Source: UBA1724 sp963611685
Lineage (GTDB): Bacteria > Verrucomicrobiota > Lentisphaeria > Oligosphaerales > Oligosphaeraceae
Direction of reading: 5' to 3'
NCBI GenBank assembly: GCA_963611685.1
Contig: CAVDSU010000093.1
Location: 1-8,766 of the forward strand
DNA length: 8,766 bases
Part shown: positions 1 to 5,674 of the stretch, piece after piece
How positions within the stretch are numbered: the first letter of the stretch is position 1
Layout: every line of letters begins with the position of its first letter
Translations under genes and position numbers: made by a program
Notes under the pieces: model-generated
What the model saw: only the letters and a program-made list of their open reading frames with translations
Database searches by the model: none
Told to the model about the DNA's origin: nothing

Positions 1-95
1 GGATTCCGTGTCCGCGCAAGCGGCTTCCGTGCCTTCCGTGGTTAAAGCCAACCGCAGAATACACTGTTCTGTGCCTTCCGTCCTTAAAGGCAGCC
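1..95. repeat. Partial copy of the dispersed 112-bp repeat, left window edge
   Basis: The window opens in the second half of the repeat unit that is also present at 591-777 and 8526-8766. Positions 1-53 are identical to 8712-8764. A short hairpin, CCGC-GCAA-GCGG, lies at 12-23; as RNA it would have a GNRA-type (GCAA) tetraloop. The next unit begins at 40 (GGTTAAAG) but is internally shortened and degenerate, ending near 95. The open frames crossing it are low-complexity products of the repeat and are not genes. Confidence 0.9.
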
Positions 96-549
96 ATCCC
101 TATATGCGCGTACGCGCGCGCGGGCATGCGCACGAGCCCTGGCCCCCTCCCTTACCGCTCCCCATGAGCGTAGCCCCCAAAACAAGTTCTGCCTTGCCAT
201 TCAACGAGTTGTCATAAAGATTGTAACTCTTGTGGTTTTTCGCAGGATTGTGGCTTTTCCCCGATGGAGATTCCACTGGTGGGGGGGGCGGGCGTCTTCC
301 AGGGCATGACACTCCGCAAATGGCCTTCCGCGAGCGCGTTTCATGATAAGCCATGCGGTAGAATGGGGGGAATATCCAAAGGACGGAGGGGCTTGCGCCC
401 CCCGCACCCCTCGAATAGCTAGAGAGTCGGCGAACCCAGCCATTCTGCCTGCTCGGCCTCCATTTCCCCATGCGCTGGTCCATAACGTCGCAGATACGGC
501 CCAAGGAACGCCACCCATGCTGCCGGTGGACGAAGCGCCTTTCGGCGCA
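96..549. other. Intergenic region with no supported gene
   Basis: About 450 bases with no credible coding region: frames on both strands translate to low-complexity text with no domain, and they run into the flanking repeats. Visible structure is limited to the alternating run at 101-122, a homopolymeric G stretch near 276-284, and a small hairpin GGGGC-TTGC-GCCCC at 388-401. A TAGAAT at 359-364 resembles a -10 box but has no convincing -35 partner or gene behind it. Confidence 0.6.
101..122. other. 22-nt perfectly alternating pyrimidine-purine run
   Basis: Every base from 101 to 122 alternates pyrimidine and purine: TATATG, then GCGCGTAC, then repeated CG. A second, shorter alternating stretch (124-134) follows after a two-G break. 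Such GC-rich alternation is the classic Z-DNA-prone type, and the embedded CGCGTACGCG is a perfect palindrome. It sits just beyond the repeat at the left edge. No function can be assigned. Confidence 0.6.
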
Positions 550-588
550 ATGGGCAATGGGCAATGGGCAATGGGCAATGGGCAATGC
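550..588. repeat. Heptamer array, five copies of ATGGGCA
   Basis: Five perfect head-to-tail copies of ATGGGCA occupy 550-584, with a partial sixth unit. The array lies immediately before the dispersed repeat unit at 591. Arrays with a 7-bp period resemble the short tandemly repeated repetitive sequences (STRRs) described in filamentous cyanobacteria, and two other heptamer families occur in the gap at 3706-3914. Open frames through it (HCPLPIAHCPLP on the minus strand) are artefacts. Confidence 0.95.
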
Positions 589-590
589 CT

Positions 591-777
591 GGTCAAAGGC
601 AACCACGGAATACGCAGAAACGGCTGGCGTCGGCACAGAAAGGATAAAAGAACCCCCTTCGGGGGATTCCGTGTCCGCGCAAGCGGCCTCCGTGCCTTCC
701 GTGGTTAAAGGCCAACCACTGAAGCCCCCGAAACGGCTTCGTCGGCGCGGACTGTCGCCGGCGCTGGCGCAGTAGAA
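591..777. repeat. Dispersed 112-bp repeat unit plus a degraded second unit
   Basis: One near-complete unit runs from GGTCAAAG at 591 to 702, and the next begins at 703 (GGTTAAAG), giving a 112-bp period. The unit has CACGGAA-type motifs in its first half, a central CCCCC-TTC-GGGGG hairpin (653-665), and TTCCGTG-type motifs in its second half, including the GCAA-loop hairpin at 675-686. The second unit decays after about 25 bases, although GAAACGGCTTCGTCGGCGCGG near 733-755 still resembles the family. It ends just upstream of the methyltransferase start. Confidence 0.85.
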
Positions 778-797
778 AGGGGATTATCTTATTTGGC

Positions 798-1598
798 ATG
801 TCTACTTATCCGACAGCATCGAGCCTTGTCAAGGCATTGCGGCACTTTGGTGCCAGTCGTCACAATCAGCGGAAGGCGTCCTTTTTTGTCGTGGAGGGCA
901 TTCGGGTTTGTGGCGAGGCGTTGTCTCGTCGTTCGTCGTGGCTAGAGGGCGCGTTGGTCTCGCGGTCCTTTGCGGATTCCGAGGAGGGCGGTCGTTTTTG
1001 TGGATTGCTGGAAGCGCGGAACTTGCGTCCCCATGTCTTGTCGGAAGGCGAGTTTGGGGAATTGGCGATGACGGAGGGTCCCCAGGGGGTCATGCTGGTC
1101 ATGAAGAAGCCGGAGTCCCGTGCGCCGGAGTCCCTGAGCGTGCCCTGCACCCTGATTTTGGACCAAGTGCGGGAGCCCGGCAACGTGGGGACCATCCTTC
1201 GGACTGCGTGGGCGGCGGGTCTCTCCCAGGTATGGTTCACTGCCGGCAGCGCGGATCCCTGGAATCCCAAGGTGGTGCGCAGCGGCATGGGCGCGCAATT
1301 CGCCCTGGAGACTCACCTCTTTCCCGATCTTCCCGCCGCCGCACAGGCCTTCCATGATCTGGGAGGCAAGCGCGTCTGGTGCGCCATGATGGAGGCCAAG
1401 ACCACGCTTTTCAGCGACGACTTCGAGCCCGCCGGCGGCGCCATTGTGCTAGGCAACGAGGGCAATGGCATCACGCACCCCGAGGTCGGCACCGCCGTCA
1501 CCATCCCCATGCCCGGACACGCCGAATCCCTCAATGTGGCGCAGGCCGGGACCCTCCTCCTCTTCGAGGCGCTCCGCCGAAGCGCACCCCATGCCTAG
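798..1598 (+). CDS. SpoU/TrmH-family RNA 2'-O-ribose methyltransferase
   Basis: This 266-residue protein should transfer a methyl group from S-adenosylmethionine to a ribose 2'-OH in rRNA or tRNA. The three SPOUT motifs are visible: NVGTILR at 129-135 (the motif-1 Asn and Arg), LGNEGNGI at 218-225, and SLNV at 244-247 following IPMPG. Residues 10-100 (RHNQRKASFFVVEG near the start) match the N-terminal substrate-binding domain of RlmB/TsnR-like members, and the length is normal for them. Which RNA it modifies cannot be told. The start at 798 follows a weak AAAGGGG about 14 bases upstream. It is the first gene of a rightward set; the next gene begins 57 bases later. Oddly, third codon positions shift from G/T-rich in the first 100 codons to strongly C-rich in the last 100. 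Confidence 0.93.
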   Translation: MSTYPTASSLVKALRHFGASRHNQRKASFFVVEGIRVCGEALSRRSSWLEGALVSRSFADSEEGGRFCGLLEARNLRPHVLSEGEFGELAMTEGPQGVMLVMKKPESRAPESLSVPCTLILDQVREPGNVGTILRTAWAAGLSQVWFTAGSADPWNPKVVRSGMGAQFALETHLFPDLPAAAQAFHDLGGKRVWCAMMEAKTTLFSDDFEPAGGAIVLGNEGNGITHPEVGTAVTIPMPGHAESLNVAQAGTLLLFEALRRSAPHA

Positions 1599-1655
1599 GC
1601 GCAGGACGCCATAAAAAAACCTTTCATCGAAAAAACCTCCCAAATTCCTCCCACC

Positions 1656-2546
1656 ATGGGCGACAACGCACACTCTCTCCGCCGCGCGGGACTCCTCCTC
1701 CCGGCGCTCCTCCTCTTCCTCCTGGCAACCGCGCTCCCCGCGCAGATCGCCCTGGATCTCCAGGTCAGCCAGAGGCGCTTCCTGCGCTACGAGCCCATCA
1801 AGGTCCTTTTGACGGTGAGCAATCTCTCCGGCAATACCCTGGATTTCGATGGCGCCACCCCGGAAAAGCAGGGCCGCATCGCCTTCGAGATCACCAGCGC
1901 CTCCGGGCGGGTGCCGAAGCTCGTGAACTCCCTGGGAAATCCCGCCAGCGGGCTCCACCTGGCGCCCGGCGAGACCCGCACCCTGGAGATCCTCCTGAAC
2001 CAATACTACGACATGCAGCGGGAGGACGGCTATACCGTCCAGGCGCTCCTGGACCACAACCGGCTGCCCCGCCGGCACATCTCCCATACCGTGCGCGTGG
2101 AGGTCCAGGACGGCCTGCCCATTCTGGTCAAGAACATCGGTCTGCCCACCGAGCGCAAGACCGGCCTCATCAAGGCAATCCAGCTCTCCCTCCTCCGCTT
2201 CGCCGATACGGACGAGGACATCTACGCCCTCCGCGCCGAGGACAACGACAATGTCTATGCCGTCTATCGACTGGGCTCCTTCATCGACGGCGAAAAGCCC
2301 CAGATGGAGCTGGACGACAATAGCCTAGTGCACGTCCTCCTCCAGATTCGCCCCCGGCTCTACGTCTACTACATCTTCGGCTTCGAGGGACGTACCCTCC
2401 GCCTCCGCCAAAAGCGCTTCTATGTCTCCGCCGACGGCGCGCCGCCCTCCCTCAACCGCGACGCAGGATACCTCCGCGTGATCCACGGACAAATCGCCCG
2501 GGAGGGCATCGACTACTACGAGCCCAAGGACGACGAAAAGAAGTAA
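1656..2546 (+). CDS. Secreted protein of unknown function
   Basis: I do not recognise a named family. The 296-residue product begins with a clear Sec signal peptide: Arg-rich start (LRRAG), hydrophobic core LLLPALLLFLLATALPA at about 13-29, and a likely cut after ALPA. There is no lipobox cysteine, so the mature protein should be soluble in the periplasm. The region after the signal (LDLQVSQRRFLRYEPIKVLLTV) resembles the start of a beta-sandwich or Ig-like domain with alternating hydrophobic residues. The C-terminal half is rich in aromatic and charged residues, with a VYYIFGFEGRTLRLRQKRFYV stretch and an acidic/lysine tail (EPKDDEKK). No catalytic motif is seen. It lies 57 bases after the methyltransferase and 13 bases before sppA, so co-transcription is likely; a link with SppA at the cell envelope is only a guess. 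No clear ribosome-binding site precedes the ATG. Confidence 0.85.
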   Translation: MGDNAHSLRRAGLLLPALLLFLLATALPAQIALDLQVSQRRFLRYEPIKVLLTVSNLSGNTLDFDGATPEKQGRIAFEITSASGRVPKLVNSLGNPASGLHLAPGETRTLEILLNQYYDMQREDGYTVQALLDHNRLPRRHISHTVRVEVQDGLPILVKNIGLPTERKTGLIKAIQLSLLRFADTDEDIYALRAEDNDNVYAVYRLGSFIDGEKPQMELDDNSLVHVLLQIRPRLYVYYIFGFEGRTLRLRQKRFYVSADGAPPSLNRDAGYLRVIHGQIAREGIDYYEPKDDEKK

Positions 2547-2559
2547 TCCCTCCCCGGTT

Positions 2560-3708
2560 ATGGACGAATCCTCCCGCACGCCCCTGCGCTCCGCCCGAGA
2601 CGACTACGACTACGGTGCGCCGCCGGCTCCACAACAGCCCGCCATGACCCCGCTCCCACCCAAAGCGCCCTTCGCTTCCCGATTCCAGAACTTCATGTTG
2701 GGATGCCTGGGCGGAATCCTCCTCGCCATCCTGACGCCCGTGCTCCTGCTGGGAGTCTGCGCGTATTCCTGCAGCCGTGCCCTGGATTCCATGGACGCCA
2801 GCCCGCTGTTTTCGAGCACGAGTCTTCTGAATGGCGAGGTCCTCCGGGAGGGCGCGGGCGAGGAGAAGATCGCGGTGCTCTCGATTTCCGGCATCATCGG
2901 ATACTACCCGGAATCCGCCTTCTTCGAAGCGCCCCGCAGCGGCAATGCCGCGCGGCTCCAGGAGGAGCTCCGGAAGATCGAGGAGTCCGGCGAATACTCC
3001 GCGCTGGTCCTGGACATGAATACCCCCGGCGGCGAGGTGGTGGCCTGCGACCAGGTCCGCACCCAGCTGGATCGGCTCACGATCCCCGTAGTCACCTGCA
3101 TGCGCTCCATGGCCGCCTCCGGAGGATACTACATCGCCAGCGGCAGCGACGCCATCGTCGCCAATCCCATGACGCTCACCGGATCCATCGGCGTCATCCT
3201 CCAGGGGCTGGAATACAAGGACCTCCTGGCGAAGATCGGCGTGAAATCCGTGGTCTATCGCTCCGGCGACTTCAAGGACATCCTCAGCGGCGCGCGCGAG
3301 GCCACTCCCGAGGAAAGGGAATACCTCCAGAAGATGGTCACACAGGACTTCCACCACTTCTGCGAGGTGGTCTCCCGCGGACGCACCAGGCAATTCCCCA
3401 CTCCCGAAGACGTGGCGAAATCCCCCGCCGGCGATGGACGGCCCGTCTCCGGCGACGACGCCCTCACCTTGGGACTGGTGGACGCCCTGGGGGATTTTGA
3501 GGACGCCCTCGAAATCGCAAAAAGGCTGGGAAAATGCCCCGACGCCTCCGTGGTCCGCGTGGGCTCCCAAAATACCCTCCGCGCATTCTTCGAAAACTAC
3601 TCCCATCTCCCCCATAAGAACGCCTCCATCAGCCTCCCGGGCATGACACAGGCTGCGCTGCCGGCGGGAGAGAGATTCTACCTCACTGCCCCCGTGCAGG
3701 GAAGATAG
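2560..3708 (+). CDS. sppA: Signal peptide peptidase SppA (peptidase family S49)
   Basis: A single-domain, SppA36K-like serine protease of 382 residues that should degrade cleaved signal peptides or other membrane peptides. Residues 1-40 are a hydrophilic, proline-rich cytoplasmic tail, followed by one membrane segment at about 46-68 (LGCLGGILLAILTPVLLLGV). The S49 core follows: LDMNTPGGEV with the oxyanion-type TPGG at 155-158, ASGGYYIAS with the nucleophile Ser187, and SGDFKDI with the general base Lys239. The Ser-to-Lys spacing of 52 equals that of Bacillus subtilis SppA (Ser147/Lys199). GSIGVI at 208-213 is also typical. The gene begins 13 bases after the secreted-protein gene. Its TAG stop (3706-3708) is formed by the first unit of a heptamer array, so the repeat abuts or has reshaped the gene's end. 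The extreme C-terminus after about 345 is not conserved in type. Confidence 0.95.
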   Translation: MDESSRTPLRSARDDYDYGAPPAPQQPAMTPLPPKAPFASRFQNFMLGCLGGILLAILTPVLLLGVCAYSCSRALDSMDASPLFSSTSLLNGEVLREGAGEEKIAVLSISGIIGYYPESAFFEAPRSGNAARLQEELRKIEESGEYSALVLDMNTPGGEVVACDQVRTQLDRLTIPVVTCMRSMAASGGYYIASGSDAIVANPMTLTGSIGVILQGLEYKDLLAKIGVKSVVYRSGDFKDILSGAREATPEEREYLQKMVTQDFHHFCEVVSRGRTRQFPTPEDVAKSPAGDGRPVSGDDALTLGLVDALGDFEDALEIAKRLGKCPDASVVRVGSQNTLRAFFENYSHLPHKNASISLPGMTQAALPAGERFYLTAPVQGR

Positions 3709-3733
3709 GGAGCAGGGAGTAGGGAGCAGGGAG
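3706..3733. repeat. Heptamer array, four copies of YAGGGAG
   Basis: Four consecutive 7-base units alternate TAGGGAG and CAGGGAG (3706-3712, 3713-3719, 3720-3726, 3727-3733), followed by GAGG. The first TAG is the stop codon of sppA. This is a different word from the ATGGGCA array at 550 but has the same 7-bp period. Confidence 0.92.
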
Positions 3734-3749
3734 GAGGTTTGCAAGGTCG

Positions 3750-3819
3750 CTGCGCGGCTCTTCCGCGGCATGCGCCACGGTACCGGTACCGCCGCACAAG
3801 CGGCGGAAGAGCGCCGCAG
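3750..3819. repeat. 70-bp imperfect palindrome downstream of sppA
   Basis: Arms 3750-3769 and 3800-3819 match at 17 of 20 positions in inverted orientation, and include a perfect 10-bp pair, GCTCTTCCGC / GCGGAAGAGC. The centre (3778-3791) is a perfect 14-bp palindrome around GGTACCGGTACC. All parts share one axis at 3784.5, and about 28 of 35 positions pair overall. It could act as a bidirectional transcription barrier between convergent operons or be a remnant of a small mobile repeat. An A-run (3824-3830) follows, but there is no T-run on the sense side for sppA, so an ordinary intrinsic terminator is not supported. Confidence 0.8.
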
Positions 3820-3830
3820 GCACCAAAAAA

Positions 3831-3858
3831 CTAGCCACTAGCCACTAATTGCTAGGTA
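3831..3858. repeat. CTA-phased heptamer array (CTAGCCA family)
   Basis: Two perfect CTAGCCA units (3831-3844) are followed by CTAATTG and CTAGGTA in the same 7-base register (3845-3858), so a tandem heptamer has partly decayed while keeping CTA at each unit start. Two further units in this style, CTAGCCG and CTAACCT, occur at 3901-3914. This is the third heptamer word in the window. Confidence 0.8.
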
Positions 3859-3962
3859 CTTTACAGCGCCGGCGCACGGGCGCCTGCGGCATTTTGCAGG
3901 CTAGCCGCTAACCTGCCAGGTGCGAAAGAAGGAACTCCCGCGGGGCGTCCGCCCTAAATAGC

Positions 3963-4574
3963 TCACGGCGAATTGCTTACTGCCAATTGCGGGGACATGA
4001 CGTGCGCCCGCAAATGTGGTTGGTGGGCGCGGATATATTCTTCTTCCAGGGGGATCCAGAGGGATTGGAAGACGGCGGCCTTTGCGGGGCCGTTCCGGAG
4101 GGTGATCCGGCGGAGTTGTTCGTCGGGGGTGATGTCGAGGAAGAGTGCCAGGTCGCAATAGTGTCCCAGCGCGGGGTGGAGGGCGTAGCTGCCTTCCAGG
4201 ATGCGCCAGGCATGGCAGGCGGGCAGGGTGACGGGGGTGTCGGCCAGGGCGCCAGTCTGGCAGGAGAAGGGCCGGTATGCGAATGCCTCGGGGCGATGCA
4301 GGAAGGGGATGACCTCCGTTTGGAGGCGCTCGTAGTGGATATTTCCGCCTGGCTGGGAGCGCCGTTCGGGGGTGCGCAGCTCCGGCGGCAGGAAAAAGTG
4401 ATCCGCGTGGACCACGCCGCATTCGGGTCCCAGTCGTTCTGCCAGGGCGGCGGCGAGGGTGGATTTTCCGGCGGCGGCGCGTCCGTCGATGGCCAGCACG
4501 CGCGGGGCGCTGTCGGGGCGTCTTGGGGCGGCGTCCAGGAGGGCGAGGACTTCTTCCAGGTGTGTGGGGGTCAT
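3963..4574 (-). CDS. Uridine-kinase-like P-loop kinase
   Basis: A 203-residue P-loop phosphotransferase of the uridine kinase / nucleoside kinase type, which would use ATP or GTP to phosphorylate a nucleoside or a similar small molecule. Motifs in order: Walker A within AIDGRAAAGKST (G31-T39, Lys37), HADHFFLPPELRTPERR at 56-72 (the acidic HxD element after strand 2), GGNIHYERL at 76-84, EGSYALHP at 128-135, DLALFLDI at 141-148, and RITLRNG in the lid region at 156-162, followed by WIPLEEEYI. The substrate is not determined. Its ATG overlaps the stop of the binding-protein gene by ATGA, so it is the last gene of the importer operon and probably translationally coupled. The final residues (SPQLAVSNSP) come from a degenerate heptamer array and look added on. 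Confidence 0.88.
   Translation of the reverse strand: MTPTHLEEVLALLDAAPRRPDSAPRVLAIDGRAAAGKSTLAAALAERLGPECGVVHADHFFLPPELRTPERRSQPGGNIHYERLQTEVIPFLHRPEAFAYRPFSCQTGALADTPVTLPACHAWRILEGSYALHPALGHYCDLALFLDITPDEQLRRITLRNGPAKAAVFQSLWIPLEEEYIRAHQPHLRAHVMSPQLAVSNSP
3971..3991. repeat. Degenerate heptamers at the end of the kinase gene
   Basis: AATTGCT, TACTGCC and AATTGCG follow one another in 7-base steps. On the minus strand they encode residues just before the kinase stop (QLAVSNS), so the protein tail is repeat-derived. The words match only loosely, so a true tandem origin is likely but not certain. Confidence 0.5.
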
Positions 4575-5674
4575 GGGAGGATGGGGGTGTCTTCGGGCCA
4601 GGGGATCTCCACGGGGACTCCCAGGAGGAATTCGGCGATTTCGGCGGCCTTCTGGCGGGGGTCGACGTCCCGGAAGGCGTCGGGATAGAGCGCCTTTCCC
4701 ATGAGATAGCCGTCGGCGTAGGCCATTTCCAGGTTGGTGTAGTAGGCGTTGTAGGGGAGGATCCGGTGGACGCGTCCGGTGCGCACCGCCGTCATGAGCC
4801 GAAAGACCTCCGGGCGCTTCCGGAATTCGTCCTGGACGATGGGGGTGGCGCTGTCGTCCAGAAAGACCACCTGGGGATCCAGCGCCAGGACCTCCTCCAG
4901 CGTCAGGCGACGGGGACCGGCGCCGCCGGGCAGCCCGTCCACGGCATTGTTTGCGTGGATTGCCTGGAGGAGTGTCGAGTGTGCCAGCGTGCTGCCGAAG
5001 CCCTGGAGTCCGAAGCGGGGGTGTCCCGCGAGATAGACGCGTGGGCGTTCTGTGTCGGGGAGGGTGGCGGTGCGGCGTTCCAGGTCGGCCTGGAGGCCAC
5101 GGATGTATTCCCGGACTTTCGTGGCGCGTGCTTGGCGATCCAGAGCGGTCCCCAGGATTTCCAGAGAGCGGTCGACCATGGGATCGAAGACCTCCTGGGT
5201 GCCGTAGTGGAGCACCACCACGGGGATGCCGGTGTCGCGCTGGAGCTTCTCCATTTCTCCGGGGGAGGAGTAGAAGGTGGAGAAGATGACATCGGGTCGG
5301 CAGGCGAGCAGCGCCTCGGGATCCAGTGTGCCGCCGGGGCCGCCGGAGCCGATGGTGGGCAGGGCGCGGAAGAGCTCCCGGTGGGCGTCCTGGTAGGGTC
5401 GGTAGGAGAAGAGGAAGCCCTTCTCGCAGGCCTCCACGCCAACGAGATCCTCGATCTCGCCTACGTAGCAGTAGAGACGCAACGCCCCCGCGCCAAGGCA
5501 GACCACGCGCGATGCCTCCGCGGGAAGCGCGACCCGGCGACCCAGGCAGTCGGTGACCACACGGACGGCGGCGTCGGCAGACTCCCCGTTTTTGGGGGCG
5601 CAGCCCGCCAGGAGGCAGCAGAGCGTTGCCGCCAGCAGCAGTGCGAATATGGCTTGTGTGCGGTGGCGCTTCAT
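4571..5674 (-). CDS. FecB/BtuF-type ABC importer substrate-binding lipoprotein
   Basis: This 367-residue protein is the extracytoplasmic receptor of the importer encoded upstream. It has a lipoprotein signal peptide: basic start MKRHR, hydrophobic core, and lipobox LAGC with Cys25 as the anchor. The mature part begins with VTDCLGRRVALP (40-51) and RVVCLGAGALRLYCYVGE (56-73), the usual opening of periplasmic-binding domains for iron chelates, haem or cobalamin. PTIGSGGPGG at 106-115 and ALLACRPDVIF at 121-131 follow, and the second lobe has RVYLAGHPRFGLQGFGS and LTLEEVLALDPQVVFLDD (257-274). Length and two-lobe layout fit the family. The ligand is not readable; metal chelate is as far as I would go. 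The ATG at 5674 overlaps the ATPase stop, and no Shine-Dalgarno is present, suggesting coupled translation. Confidence 0.92.
   Translation of the reverse strand: MKRHRTQAIFALLLAATLCCLLAGCAPKNGESADAAVRVVTDCLGRRVALPAEASRVVCLGAGALRLYCYVGEIEDLVGVEACEKGFLFSYRPYQDAHRELFRALPTIGSGGPGGTLDPEALLACRPDVIFSTFYSSPGEMEKLQRDTGIPVVVLHYGTQEVFDPMVDRSLEILGTALDRQARATKVREYIRGLQADLERRTATLPDTERPRVYLAGHPRFGLQGFGSTLAHSTLLQAIHANNAVDGLPGGAGPRRLTLEEVLALDPQVVFLDDSATPIVQDEFRKRPEVFRLMTAVRTGRVHRILPYNAYYTNLEMAYADGYLMGKALYPDAFRDVDPRQKAAEIAEFLLGVPVEIPWPEDTPILP

Larger units (their letters stand above)
3734..3962. other. Gap between convergent genes, repeat-filled
   Basis: No gene is seen. The gap holds the 70-bp palindrome (3750-3819), the CTA-phased heptamers (3831-3858 and 3901-3914), the palindrome GCGCCGGCGC (3866-3875), and a 9-bp inverted pair GCCGCAGGC (3813-3821) / GCCTGCGGC (3882-3890). 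Near the end is a small hairpin GGGC-GTCC-GCCC (3943-3954). Read on the minus strand this hairpin is followed by a loosely T-rich stretch, making it a weak candidate terminator for the leftward operon. No strong stem-plus-U-tract terminator is visible for either direction. Confidence 0.6.

Noticed and set aside
100..636. Minus-strand protein of 178 residues
   Set aside because: It runs through the dispersed repeat and the heptamer array (PIAHCPLPIAHC), has no domain, and reads as low-complexity text.
2452..3771. Long minus-strand frame of 439 residues opposite sppA
   Set aside because: A shadow of the high-GC sppA gene: sppA has intact catalytic residues in its own frame, while this frame is Gly/His/Val-rich without motifs.
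3813..3890. Intrinsic terminator for sppA from the GCCGCAGGC / GCCTGCGGC pair
   Set aside because: The arms are 60 bases apart and no T-tract follows the second arm (only ATTTTG), so a standard terminator is not supported.
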